15,139 nucleotides of DNA from contig CAMPKJ010000103.1 in NCBI GenBank assembly GCA_946887105.1, forward strand, positions 1-15,139. The letters are read 5' to 3'. Position numbers and translations under genes: made by a program. Below are positions 6,331-13,788 of the stretch, in pieces; within the stretch, counting starts at the first letter, position 1, and each line of letters starts with the position of its first letter. Below the pieces are notes generated by a model. That model worked only from the letters and a program-made list of their open reading frames with translations. It was not told where the DNA came from and made no database searches. This DNA comes from an uncultured Acidobacteriota bacterium. Its GTDB lineage: Bacteria; Acidobacteriota; Thermoanaerobaculia; Gp7-AA8.

Positions 6331-7065
6331 TCAGCCCAGACTATCCAGGATCTCCTCCATCGAGCTCCTCCGGCACGTATACATCGGCGTATCGCGCACC
6401 GTGTATTTCGACGACTCGGTCTCGCGCAGTTCCTGCACGAGATCGAGGAACTCGTCGGCTACCTCGGATTCGAACGCCACCACGAAGTCCTGATCGTCGA
6501 GGCCGAAGGAGTAGGTGGTGTTGATCTTCACGCGCGGGTATTTGTGGCCGATGGCGATGTGCTCGTTCATGATCCGCTGGCGCTCGGCCATCGGGAGCAG
6601 GTACCAGTCGCGCGTTTTCACGAAGGGATAGACGAAGAGCAACGGCTTTTTGCCGGGCACGATGCGCAGGCGGCGTCCTTCCTGTCCTTCGTGCACGTGC
6701 TCGTCGACGTACTGCGAGTGCTTGGTCATGGCGAGATACGACGCGGGCACCTCGAGGAAGCGGCCGAACGTCGACTTGTTGATGTCCGCGGCCATGCGCT
6801 GGAACGGGTCGAGGTCGTAGCCGATGCGCCAGAGCATGAAGTCGATGCCGGCCTTGATGCCCACCGTCGAATAAGGCAGCACGATCATCGGTCCGCTGTA
6901 CCGCGCCACGATCTCGGCCAGTTCCTTCTTCGCCTGCGCGCGCGTCTCCGCCGGCAACGCGCGAAACGCGCGGTCGACGCGGAAGAACATGAAGTTGACG
7001 AACTGGCGCGGCGCGGCCGGCGGCTTCGACTCGGTTTGCGGTTCGGGGGCGGTGGTGGTGGTCAT
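6331..7065 (-). CDS. hemQ: Chlorite dismutase-family protein, probable coproheme decarboxylase (HemQ/ChdC)
   Basis: This 244-residue protein is of the Cld/HemQ family. The conserved core is seen: YPFVKTRDWYLLP (146-158), ERQRIMNEHIAIGHKYP (161-177) and TTYSFGLDDQDFVVAFE (183-199). His169 (NEH) is the likely proximal haem ligand; Tyr146 and Lys150 match the catalytic Tyr and propionate-binding Lys of coproheme decarboxylases. HemQ converts coprohaem III to haem b, the last step of the coproporphyrin-dependent pathway. By eye, the distal residue that is Arg in true chlorite dismutases and Gln in Bacillus HemQ is Ile181 here, so chlorite dismutation is unlikely. The start is ATG 7065 (MTTTTAPEP) with TAAGAT 8 nt upstream and no Shine-Dalgarno; the frame is open further upstream but that stretch lies antisense to mgtE. 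It is divergent from mgtE, and no other haem gene is nearby. Confidence 0.87.
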   Translation of the reverse strand: MTTTTAPEPQTESKPPAAPRQFVNFMFFRVDRAFRALPAETRAQAKKELAEIVARYSGPMIVLPYSTVGIKAGIDFMLWRIGYDLDPFQRMAADINKSTFGRFLEVPASYLAMTKHSQYVDEHVHEGQEGRRLRIVPGKKPLLFVYPFVKTRDWYLLPMAERQRIMNEHIAIGHKYPRVKINTTYSFGLDDQDFVVAFESEVADEFLDLVQELRETESSKYTVRDTPMYTCRRSSMEEILDSLG

Positions 7066-7073
7066 GACGATCG

Positions 7074-7102
7074 ATCTTATCAAGCGCGCGCCGTTGTACG
7101 AT
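7074..7102. promoter_or_regulatory. Overlapping divergent promoters of hemQ-like gene and mgtE
   Basis: Minus-strand TAAGAT (7079-7074) lies 8 nt before ATG 7065, and plus-strand TACGAT (7097-7102) lies 9 nt before ATG 7112. The two -10-like elements are 17 bp apart, so each sits where the other promoter's -35 would be. Neither gene has a Shine-Dalgarno in the 46-bp gap. Leaderless transcription and mutually exclusive promoter occupancy are inferred. Confidence 0.42.
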
Positions 7103-7111
7103 GCCCGCTCG

Positions 7112-8491
7112 ATGGCCACGCGTCTTCCGGCACCGCACAACGCGCCTTCGAACGCGCGTTCGTACCAGCAGCTTCTGACGAAACTGCTGCGGCATGGTGC
7201 GTATCCGCAACTGCGCAAGATCGTGGAGAAGACGCTGCCTGCGGACTTGTCGCCGGTGTTGCCGCTGCTGCTCGAAGAGGACCGGCGGCGCATCCTCTCG
7301 CTGCTCATCGAAGCGGGCAAGGCCGCGCGGGCACTGCTCGATCTCGACGAGACCGATCTGCAGGAGATCCTCGACACGCTGGACGATCCGACGCTCGCGT
7401 CCGTCTGCAGCTCATCCGCTCCCGACGATGCCGCCGATCTTCTCGACGCGCTCGACGAAGATCGCCGCAGCCGCATCCTCGAGCTCCTCGGCGCCACGCA
7501 AGGCGCGAAGCTCGAGTCGCTGCTCGAAGGAGAGGAAGAGACGGCCGGCTCGCTGATGAACACCGAGTTCTTCGCGCTCGACGAGGAGATCACGGTGGCG
7601 CAGGCCATCGAGGCGATTCGCCAGTACCCGCGCAAGGAGTCCTTCTTCTACGTGTACTGCGTCGACGGCGACGGACATCTGGTCGGCGTGATGTCGCTGC
7701 GCAGCCTGATCCTCGCCGATCCCGGCGCGCGCCTGAAAGACATCATGGTGCAGAGCGTCGTGCGCACGCAGATCGACTCCAGCCCGGAGGAGGTCGCGCA
7801 GCTGGTCTCGAAGTACGACCTGCTGTCGATGCCGGTCGTGGACACGCAGAACCGGCTGGTCGGCGTGGTGACGGTCGACGACGTACTGGACGTGATCCAG
7901 GAGCAGGCCGAGGAAGACCTGCTGCACCTGGCCGGCGTCGACATCAGCGAGCGCGTGACCACGCGCGCGCGCGAAAGCTGGCGGACGCGCTTCCCGTGGC
8001 TGGCGGTGAACCTGGTCACGGCGTTCATCGCCTCGTCGGTGGTGCGGTTCTTCGAGCCGGCCATTCAGAAGTGGACGGCACTCGCCGCGTTCATGCCCAT
8101 CGTGGCCGGAATGGGCGGCAATGCGGGCACGCAGACGCTGACCGTCTTCGTCCGCGGACTTGCGTTAGGCGAGATCGACTGGGAAAACGGCGTACGCGCG
8201 ATCTGGAAGGAATTGCTGGTCGGCATGCTGAACGGCGTCGCCATCGGCACAATCACCGGACTCATCGTCGGATTCTGGACCGATCAGTGGGTGCTCGCCG
8301 GAATCCTGCTGCTGGCGATGTGCGGCAACCTCATCATCGCCGGAGTGGCAGGCGGGCTCGTGCCTCTGGCGCTGGAGCGGTTCGGCTTCGATCCCGCCGT
8401 GGCCTCCTCGATTTTCGTGACCACCTTCACCGACACCGGCGGCTTTTTCCTTTTCCTCGGGATGGCCACGCTGGCCTTGCGCTGGGTGTAA
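7112..8491 (+). CDS. mgtE: MgtE magnesium transporter
   Basis: This is a full-length MgtE (459 residues). The order is the family standard: MgtE N-domain of acidic helical repeats (about 15-145), two CBS domains (about 150-265) that sense cytosolic Mg2+, a connecting helix, then a five-helix membrane domain (about 295-459). Membrane signatures are MPIVAGMGGNAGTQTLTV (328-345) and TTFTDTGGFFLFLG (437-450); Asp441 corresponds to the pore aspartate that coordinates Mg2+. It is an inner-membrane Mg2+ channel/transporter gated by its own CBS and N domains. The start ATG 7112 was chosen because TACGAT lies 9 nt upstream; an in-frame ATG at 7064 would overlap the divergent hemQ-like start codon. No M-box riboswitch can fit in the 46-bp upstream gap. 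Confidence 0.95.
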   Translation: MATRLPAPHNAPSNARSYQQLLTKLLRHGAYPQLRKIVEKTLPADLSPVLPLLLEEDRRRILSLLIEAGKAARALLDLDETDLQEILDTLDDPTLASVCSSSAPDDAADLLDALDEDRRSRILELLGATQGAKLESLLEGEEETAGSLMNTEFFALDEEITVAQAIEAIRQYPRKESFFYVYCVDGDGHLVGVMSLRSLILADPGARLKDIMVQSVVRTQIDSSPEEVAQLVSKYDLLSMPVVDTQNRLVGVVTVDDVLDVIQEQAEEDLLHLAGVDISERVTTRARESWRTRFPWLAVNLVTAFIASSVVRFFEPAIQKWTALAAFMPIVAGMGGNAGTQTLTVFVRGLALGEIDWENGVRAIWKELLVGMLNGVAIGTITGLIVGFWTDQWVLAGILLLAMCGNLIIAGVAGGLVPLALERFGFDPAVASSIFVTTFTDTGGFFLFLGMATLALRWV

Positions 8492-8733
8492 TCCGGTGCG
8501 TCAATTTCGCGGCAAAGCGTGTGAAGTTCTCGTGAACGAAACGGCTGGGCACGCTTACCTTTCACAGCAGCTCATTGATCACTCCGGAAGCGTTTGTCAA
8601 GAGACAAATGTGGACGATGTACGGATGAGTCAATTTTTACTGAAGATCAATCGAATCAGCGAGTTAGCTCCGTTCGCACAGCCTCGTGTGCAAAGAGCTG
8701 AAAAGCCCGATTTTTTGCGGGTTGCTGCGATAT
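8492..8733. other. AT-richer 242-bp intergenic region between convergent mgtE and tsaC
   Basis: G+C is visibly lower than in the flanking genes (near 50% by eye). It contains a perfect inverted repeat at 8593-8608, a T-rich run at 8711-8716 inside a weak 4-6 bp stem (8704-8723), and several 9-mers ending in CACA. A frame starting at GTG 8496 stays open to 8774, but its third codon positions lack the GC bias of the real genes and its end overlaps tsaC on the other strand, so I do not call a gene. An unannotated small RNA is possible. Confidence 0.5.
8591..8610. repeat. Short perfect hairpin downstream of mgtE
   Basis: TTTGTC (8593-8598) and GACAAA (8603-8608) pair exactly around AAGA; a further G-T and C-G pair extend the stem to 8 bp. 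There is no U-tract, so a terminator role is uncertain; an operator-like dyad is equally possible. Confidence 0.4.
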
Positions 8734-9375
8734 TCACAGCGATTTCCGCAGCGTTTTCCACACTTTCTGTGTAAACGAATGTTCACCCTCGCGCAGCACC
8801 CGCGGCTCGGCGGACGTAAGGTCCACAATCGTCGACGGTTCGCCGCCGCGAACACCTCCATCCACAATTCCGTCGAGCCGTTCCTGCACGTCGCGTGCAA
8901 GTAATTCCGGGCGCTCCACGAGCGGCTCGCCACTGCGATTGGCGCTCGTCGACACCAGTGGCCCGGTGCGCGCGATGAGCTCGCGCAACCAGTCGAGCGC
9001 GGGGATGCGCAACGCGAGCGTCCTACGGCCGCGGCTGGCAGCAATCGGAACATCGAGCGGGAGAATGGCCGTGAGCGGTGCCGGCCACAGCGTTTCCAGC
9101 GCTTCGAGCGTGTTGCGTTCAGCGCAAATTCCGAGCGGTTTCAGCTGATCCATCGATGCGGCGAGCACGATGAACGGCTTTGTGTCTTCGCGTCCCTTGA
9201 TCTCCGCCACGCGCGCCACCGCTGCATCATCGAGCGCGAGCGCGTGCAGTCCGTACACCGTGTCGGTCGGCATCAACACGACCGCGCCGTTGGTCAGCGT
9301 CTTCGCGATCTCGTGAAGCTGGAGTGCGGATGGCGCGTCCGGAATCTGCCCCTTGATCGTCCAACGCCGGGTCAT
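8734..9375 (-). CDS. tsaC: Threonylcarbamoyl-AMP synthase, TsaC/YrdC/Sua5 family
   Basis: The 213-residue single-domain YrdC-fold protein makes threonylcarbamoyl-AMP from threonine, bicarbonate and ATP, the first step of t6A formation at position 37 of ANN-decoding tRNAs. Seen motifs: PTDTVYGL (36-43), KGREDTKP (60-67), LWPAPLTAIL (96-105), LALRIP (120-125), STSANRSGEP (142-151) and GEPSTIVDL (178-186) followed by VLREGE. It lacks the extra Sua5 C-terminal domain, so TsaC-type naming fits. The start ATG 9375 overlaps the recN stop by 4 nt (ATGA), indicating translational coupling in a recN-tsaC operon. The conserved part ends near residue 198; the last 15 residues are basic and not conserved. 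Confidence 0.93.
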   Translation of the reverse strand: MTRRWTIKGQIPDAPSALQLHEIAKTLTNGAVVLMPTDTVYGLHALALDDAAVARVAEIKGREDTKPFIVLAASMDQLKPLGICAERNTLEALETLWPAPLTAILPLDVPIAASRGRRTLALRIPALDWLRELIARTGPLVSTSANRSGEPLVERPELLARDVQERLDGIVDGGVRGGEPSTIVDLTSAEPRVLREGEHSFTQKVWKTLRKSL

Positions 9376-11063
9376 GCGCGTGCCGACGCCGTCAGCAGTT
9401 CGCGTGCGTGCGCGATCGCCGACGCCGACACTTTCTCGCCGCCGAGCATGCGCGCGATCTCGCCGATCCGCTCCTCGGCATCGTCGAGCCGGCGGATGCG
9501 CGCGCGCGTGTGGCCGGAGAGCTCTTCCTTCCAGACATAGAAGTGCGTCGTGCCGAAGCTGGCGATCTGCGGGAGGTGCGTCACGCAGATGACCTGATTG
9601 CGCGCGGCGAGTTGCTGCAGCTTGCGTCCCACCACCTCGGCCACGCGACCGCCGATGCCGGCGTCGATCTCATCGAAGACCAGCGTCGCCGCGGCGGCGC
9701 GCGTGGAGTTGCGGAAGAGCGCCGCGGCGATGGCGAGCTGGATGCGCGAAAGTTCGCCGCCCGACGCGATGCGCTGCATCGGCTTCGGCTCTTCGCCGCG
9801 GTTCGGGGCGATGAGAATGTCGATGCGGTCCAACCCGTCCGGAGCGGGATCCGAGTCGCGCGCGGAGACGTCGACCTTCACCGTGGTCCCCTGCATGGCC
9901 AGGTCGTTGAGCTCTTTCTGGATGGCCTGCTCGAACGCGCGCGCCGCTTTCCTGCGCGCCGCGCTGAGCTTGTCCGCCGCTTTGCGATAGGCGGCGATGC
10001 GCATCGCCTCGGCCTGCTGGAGCTTCTCGACATTCGCCTCGTAGTCCGCGAGCCGTTCGTATTCGTCCTGCGCGCGGCCGAGGTGCTCGAGGACTGCCGC
10101 GATGGACCCGCCGTATTTCTTGTTCAGGCGCTCGATGGTCACGAGGCGGTCTTCGATCTGTTCGAGGCGTGCGGGATCGAGGCGCGTTTTCTCCGCGAGA
10201 TTGCCGAGCGTGCGGCCGAGGTCCTGCAGGCGATAGAGCACGTCCTGCATCTCGCCGGAGAGCTGCTCGATTTCCTCGATCTGTTTCGCCAGTGGCTGCA
10301 GGAGATGCAGCGCGCGGCCGATCTGCGCGATCGCGGAGCTCTCGTCTTCGTCGACGAGCTGGAACGCGCCCGACGTCGCGGCGATCATCTCCCGCGCGTG
10401 ACTGAGGATGGCCTTCTCGCCGCGCAGCGTCTCTTCTTCCGCGGGATCGAGCTTCGCGGTCGAGATCTCGTCGACCTGGTACTTCAGCAGATCGAGACGC
10501 AGCGTGCGGTCGCGCTGCGCGTCGGTCATCTCGTGGAGCTGATCCGCGGCGCGCTTCCAATCCGAGTATGCATCGCGTGTGGCGGCGAGGAGCGTGGCGT
10601 GGTCGCCATACTCATCGACCAGCTCGCGATAGCTTTGTCCGGCCACGCGCTGATGCGACTCGTGCTGGCCGTGGATCTCGAGCACGGCATCCATCGCGCC
10701 GCCGAGCTCGCGCACGGAGAGCGGCGAGCCGTTGACGAGCACGCGCGCCCGTCCGCCGGCGGCGATCTCGCGCCGCACGATCAGCTCGAGCGTGCCGTCC
10801 TGCGGCTCGCACTGGATGCCGAGTTCATCGAGCTCCGCGCCGACGCTCGCCGGCAACTGGAACACCGCCTCCGCGGTCATGCGATCGCTGCCGGCGCGGA
10901 TCATCTCCGTCGACCCGCGCGCGCCGCGCAGGAACTCGAGCGAATCGATCAGCAGCGATTTTCCGGCGCCGGTCTCGCCGGTGAGGACGTTCAATCCCGC
11001 TCCCGGCTCGATGGCGAGCTCTTCGACGATCGCCAGGTTCCGGACTTTGAGGTACGTGATCAC
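9372..11063 (-). CDS. recN: DNA repair protein RecN (SMC-like ATPase)
   Basis: RecN acts in double-strand-break repair, tethering broken DNA. The 563-residue length matches the family (about 550-570). Walker A GETGAGKS is at residues 29-36 after the typical start ITYLKVRNLAIVEEL; a long central coiled coil runs about 150-370; the ABC signature ASGGELSRIQLA (433-444) and Walker B LVFDEIDAGIGG (461-472; Asp464, Glu465) follow, then VICVTHLPQIAS. The start is GTG 11063, directly before ITYLKVRNL; the frame stays open far upstream into the antisense of the next gene but that is not RecN. TACACT lies 11 nt before the GTG. No LexA-type operator is recognisable. It overlaps tsaC by 4 nt. Confidence 0.95.
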   Translation of the reverse strand: MITYLKVRNLAIVEELAIEPGAGLNVLTGETGAGKSLLIDSLEFLRGARGSTEMIRAGSDRMTAEAVFQLPASVGAELDELGIQCEPQDGTLELIVRREIAAGGRARVLVNGSPLSVRELGGAMDAVLEIHGQHESHQRVAGQSYRELVDEYGDHATLLAATRDAYSDWKRAADQLHEMTDAQRDRTLRLDLLKYQVDEISTAKLDPAEEETLRGEKAILSHAREMIAATSGAFQLVDEDESSAIAQIGRALHLLQPLAKQIEEIEQLSGEMQDVLYRLQDLGRTLGNLAEKTRLDPARLEQIEDRLVTIERLNKKYGGSIAAVLEHLGRAQDEYERLADYEANVEKLQQAEAMRIAAYRKAADKLSAARRKAARAFEQAIQKELNDLAMQGTTVKVDVSARDSDPAPDGLDRIDILIAPNRGEEPKPMQRIASGGELSRIQLAIAAALFRNSTRAAAATLVFDEIDAGIGGRVAEVVGRKLQQLAARNQVICVTHLPQIASFGTTHFYVWKEELSGHTRARIRRLDDAEERIGEIARMLGGEKVSASAIAHARELLTASARA

Positions 11064-11074
11064 GCGCGGCCAAA

Positions 11075-11104
11075 AGTGTACCTCGGCACGCCCTTGGCTA
11101 TATG
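11075..11104. promoter_or_regulatory. Divergent promoters of recN and the L,D-transpeptidase gene
   Basis: Minus-strand TACACT (11080-11075) is 11 nt before the recN GTG; plus-strand TATATG (11099-11104) is 7 nt before ATG 11112. The -10-like elements are 18 bp apart, the same geometry as between hemQ and mgtE. Neither gene has a Shine-Dalgarno. Confidence 0.42.
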
Positions 11105-11111
11105 CGGACTC

Positions 11112-12371
11112 ATGAGAACGCAAATCATGATTCTGGCGGCGATCCTCATCGTCGCTCTCGGTTGTTCGAAAAAAGAAGCGGAGGATGCGGGTCAGCGCGC
11201 GCAAGACGCGACCACGCGCGCCGTCGACAAGGCGGCGGATGCGATCGATGTGGCGGTGCCTCTCGGCGAGCGTGACGATCCGGCAGCGCGGGAGAAGGAG
11301 CGCCTCGACGAGCAGTGGCGCCAGCTCGAGTCGCTGCGCGATGCGCGAGCGGGCACGCCGCAGGGCCCGCCGCCCAGCGACATCAAGGTGACCTTCGCCC
11401 CGAACGGCAAGGAGTCGTTCGAGGGACTCGATGCCAATGCGATCAACGACGCGCCGGTGGTCGTTCCGCTGAAAGGCGATGTCTCCGGACCGTCGGTGCT
11501 GAAGACTCAAATCTTTCTCGATCGCTCCGGCTTCTCGGTCGGCGCGCTGGATGGACGCTGGGGACGCAACTCCGCGATCGCGCTCTGGTGGTTCCAGCGT
11601 TCGCGCGGCTTGAACGCCGACGAGCCCGGCGCGCTCGACGAGCAGACGTATCGAATGCTTGCGGCAACCGCGGGCGCGGATCAGCAGGCGCTCGTGCAGC
11701 GCACGCTCGCCGCGGAGGATGTGCAGGGTCCGTTCGTTACGGTGCCGGAGGATGTGTACGACAAGGCCAAGCTCGACTGCCTCTGCTACGAATCGACGAA
11801 AGAGAAGCTGGCGGAGCGGTTCCATACGACCGTGGAGTTCCTGGAGAAGATGAATCCGGACGCCGGCTTTTCGGCGGGCGAATCGATCTGGGTGCCGAAC
11901 GTGCGCGAGCCGTTGCGGCAGGATCGCCCCGACATCGCGCGGGTCTCGATCTCGATTCGCGGCAACACGTTCAACGCGTTCGACGCGGCGGGGAATCTGA
12001 TCTTCCACGCTCCGACGACGCTGGGCTCGAAATACGACCCGTCGCCGCGCGAGACCGTGGAGGTGAAGAAGATCACGTTCGATCCGTGGTTCCACTACCA
12101 GCCGACGCTGTTCCATGAAGTATCGGATGACGATCCGGAGGCGAACCTCCCGCCCGGTCCGAACTCTCCGGTGGGCATCGTGTGGATCGCGTTGTCGAAG
12201 CCGCACTTCGGGATTCACGGAACGTCCGATCCCGAATCGATCGGCTACGCGTCATCACACGGCTGCGTGCGGCTCACGAACTGGGACGCGCGCGACGTCG
12301 CGCATCGCCTGCGGCCGGGCGTGCAGGTGGAGTTCGTCGATACGAGGACGAGGCGGACGGCGTCGCGGTGA
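11112..12371 (+). CDS. Lipoprotein L,D-transpeptidase (YkuD domain) with peptidoglycan-binding domain
   Basis: The 419-residue protein begins with a lipoprotein signal (MRTQIMILAAILIVALGC; acylated Cys18, a slightly atypical lipobox with Ala at -3), then a charged helical linker (about 20-80), a PG_binding_1-type domain (about 126-185, SVLKTQIFLDRSGFSVGALDGRWG), a LysM-like segment (about 207-263, ending ESIWVPN) and a YkuD catalytic domain (about 276-410). The catalytic signature is HFGIHGT (365-371) and SSHGCVRL (381-388), with nucleophile Cys385. Such enzymes form 3-3 cross-links in peptidoglycan or attach proteins to it, acting in the periplasm. Lipidation would anchor it in the membrane. 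It starts at ATG 11112, with TATATG 7 nt upstream and no Shine-Dalgarno. A nested palindrome lies right after its stop. Confidence 0.92.
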   Translation: MRTQIMILAAILIVALGCSKKEAEDAGQRAQDATTRAVDKAADAIDVAVPLGERDDPAAREKERLDEQWRQLESLRDARAGTPQGPPPSDIKVTFAPNGKESFEGLDANAINDAPVVVPLKGDVSGPSVLKTQIFLDRSGFSVGALDGRWGRNSAIALWWFQRSRGLNADEPGALDEQTYRMLAATAGADQQALVQRTLAAEDVQGPFVTVPEDVYDKAKLDCLCYESTKEKLAERFHTTVEFLEKMNPDAGFSAGESIWVPNVREPLRQDRPDIARVSISIRGNTFNAFDAAGNLIFHAPTTLGSKYDPSPRETVEVKKITFDPWFHYQPTLFHEVSDDDPEANLPPGPNSPVGIVWIALSKPHFGIHGTSDPESIGYASSHGCVRLTNWDARDVAHRLRPGVQVEFVDTRTRRTASR

Positions 12372-12378
12372 CTGTCGA

Positions 12379-12472
12379 GTTCCTCGGTTCCTCCGAAGTT
12401 CCTCGGCGTTCCTCGGAGTGGACTGCGCAGTCCTCCGAGGAACTCCGAGGGACCGAGGAACTCCGAGGAACC
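12379..12472. repeat. Nested palindromic array of GTTCCTCGG units between convergent genes
   Basis: Four copies of GTTCCTCGG or a one-base variant (12379-12387, 12387-12395, 12398-12406, 12408-12416) are followed by four copies of the reverse complement CCGAGGAAC (12435-12443, 12445-12453 as a variant, 12453-12461, 12463-12471). The centre is a perfect 14-bp palindrome, GGACTGCGCAGTCC (12420-12433). Arms 12408-12417/12434-12443 and 12397-12406/12453-12462 each pair over 10 bp without mismatch, and 12386-12393/12465-12472 over 8 bp. It fills nearly the whole gap between the two stop codons and could end transcription from both sides. Confidence 0.85.
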
Positions 12473-12478
12473 GTCTCC

Positions 12479-13765
12479 TCACGCCACCGCTTCGCGCAGC
12501 AGATCGGCGTCGATCCCGGGATTCTTCAGGTTTCCCAGCAGCGTCAGGGAGAGGGACTCGGGATCGACGATCGATCGCGCGACGTCGCGGATGTCGTCCA
12601 GCGTCACCGCATCGATGTGCTCGATGATCTCGTCCGCGGTGTACTGGCGGCCGAAGTAATACTCCTGCCGCGCGATGCCGGACATCCTGCTGGTGGTCGA
12701 TTCGAGCGAGAGCAGGATCGATCCCTTGAGGTGCAGCTTCGCGCCGGCGAGCTCCTCGGCGGTGGCGCCGCCGGTCTTGATCTTCTTCATCTCCGCGAGC
12801 GTGAGATCGAGGACGCGCTTGAGATTGCGCGGCGCGCATGCGGCGTACACCGCTTCATAGCCGCCGTGCAGGTAACCGTTGTGGTACGAGGCGATGCTGT
12901 AGACCAGCCCTTCCTGTTCGCGGATGCGCTGGAAGAGGCGCGACGACATCCCTCCGCCGAGGACCGCGTTGAAGAGCGCGGCGGCATAGCGCTCGTGGCC
13001 CTGCTGCGGAAAGCCGCGCGAGCCGAGACAGAGATGCACCTGTTCGAGCTCGCGTTTCTCGCGGAGGATCACGTGCTGATTCGGAGTCGGTGCGTTCCAC
13101 TCGCGGCGGAACGGCTCGCGCGTGGTGACGGGGAAGTGCTTCTCGAGGAACGGCAGCACGTCCTGCGGCGTCACGTTTCCCGACGCGGCGAAGATCACGT
13201 TCGAGGGCTGGAAGGTCTCCTGATAGTGCTCGACGATCTTCGTGCGCGGCAGCCGTGCGATCGTTTCCTCGGTGCCGAGGATCGGGCGGCCGAGGGGATG
13301 ATCGGGCCAGAACGCGGTCACGAAGATCTCGTGCACCAGATCGTCGGGCGTGTCCTCGACCATCTTGATTTCTTCGAGGATCACCCCGCGCTCCATCTCC
13401 ACGTCATCGGTGGTGAAGCGGGGCGAGGTCACGATCTCGGTGAGCAGATCGAGCGCGAGCGGGACCTGCTCGTCGAGGACATGCGCGTAGAACGACGTGT
13501 ACTCCTTGCCCGTGAACGCGTCGACGTCGCCGCCGAGCATGTCGATGACCTGCGCGATCTCCTGCGTGGTGCGCCGCTCCGTCCCTTTGAACACGAGGTG
13601 CTCGAGAAAGTGCGACGCCCCTCCATGCTCTTCCGATTCCACCGCGGAGCCACTGCGCAGGTAATAACCGAGCGCGACCGAACGCACGTACGGCAGCGTT
13701 TCGACGAGCACCGTCAGGCCGGAAGGAAGCGTGGTTTTGAAGCAAAGGGAGGAGTCGCGAGTCAT
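12479..13765 (-). CDS. M16 family zinc peptidase (processing-peptidase-like)
   Basis: This 428-residue single-unit M16B peptidase has the inverted zinc motif HFLEH (52-56, HxxEH) and the distant ligand Glu132 in GVILEEI, exactly 76 residues after the second His, as in mitochondrial processing peptidase and Bacillus YmxG-type enzymes. GGDVDAFTGKEYTSFYAHV (78-96) and the C-terminal-domain text GGGMSSRLFQRIREQEGLVYSI are typical. The first half carries the catalytic domain and the second half the non-catalytic homologue. The start is ATG 13765 because TACAAT lies 9 nt upstream; an upstream in-frame GTG at 13786 would precede the predicted transcription start. No signal peptide is visible, so a cytoplasmic role in peptide or precursor degradation is inferred. 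Confidence 0.93.
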   Translation of the reverse strand: MTRDSSLCFKTTLPSGLTVLVETLPYVRSVALGYYLRSGSAVESEEHGGASHFLEHLVFKGTERRTTQEIAQVIDMLGGDVDAFTGKEYTSFYAHVLDEQVPLALDLLTEIVTSPRFTTDDVEMERGVILEEIKMVEDTPDDLVHEIFVTAFWPDHPLGRPILGTEETIARLPRTKIVEHYQETFQPSNVIFAASGNVTPQDVLPFLEKHFPVTTREPFRREWNAPTPNQHVILREKRELEQVHLCLGSRGFPQQGHERYAAALFNAVLGGGMSSRLFQRIREQEGLVYSIASYHNGYLHGGYEAVYAACAPRNLKRVLDLTLAEMKKIKTGGATAEELAGAKLHLKGSILLSLESTTSRMSGIARQEYYFGRQYTADEIIEHIDAVTLDDIRDVARSIVDPESLSLTLLGNLKNPGIDADLLREAVA

Positions 13766-13774
13766 TCGAGGGGG

Positions 13775-13780
13775 ATTGTA
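13775..13780 (-). promoter_or_regulatory. -10 element of the M16 peptidase gene
   Basis: TACAAT on the minus strand, one base from TATAAT, ends 9 nt before ATG 13765; no Shine-Dalgarno is present. AAGACT lies at a 17-nt spacing upstream and belongs to the adjacent octamer repeat. Confidence 0.5.
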
Positions 13781-13788
13781 GGGCACGG

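Noticed and set aside
7066..7111. Magnesium riboswitch (M-box) ahead of mgtE
   Set aside because: The gap to the divergent gene is only 46 bp, far too short for an M-box with expression platform.
7066..7635. N-terminal extension of the HemQ-like protein
   Set aside because: It is Ser/Arg-rich antisense of mgtE; the family N-terminus fits ATG 7065.
8496..8774. Open frame of 92 codons after mgtE as a small gene
   Set aside because: Third codon positions lack the GC bias of neighbouring genes, there is no Shine-Dalgarno or domain, and its end overlaps tsaC. A foreign small gene cannot be fully excluded.
8672..8776. Replication origin
   Set aside because: No perfect DnaA box, no adjacent dnaA/dnaN/gidA-type genes, and several boxes fall in tsaC coding sequence.
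11064..12218. N-terminal extension of recN by about 385 residues
   Set aside because: RecN homologues start at ITYLKVRNL; the extension is antisense to the lipoprotein transpeptidase and lacks any domain.
9408..12371. A very long plus-strand open frame covering recN antisense and the transpeptidase
   Set aside because: Only the part from 11112 encodes recognisable protein; the rest is antisense to recN, an effect of GC-rich codon bias.
12379..12472. CRISPR array
   Set aside because: Units are 9 bp, touch or overlap one another, and are arranged as a mirror image; there are no regular spacers and no cas genes.
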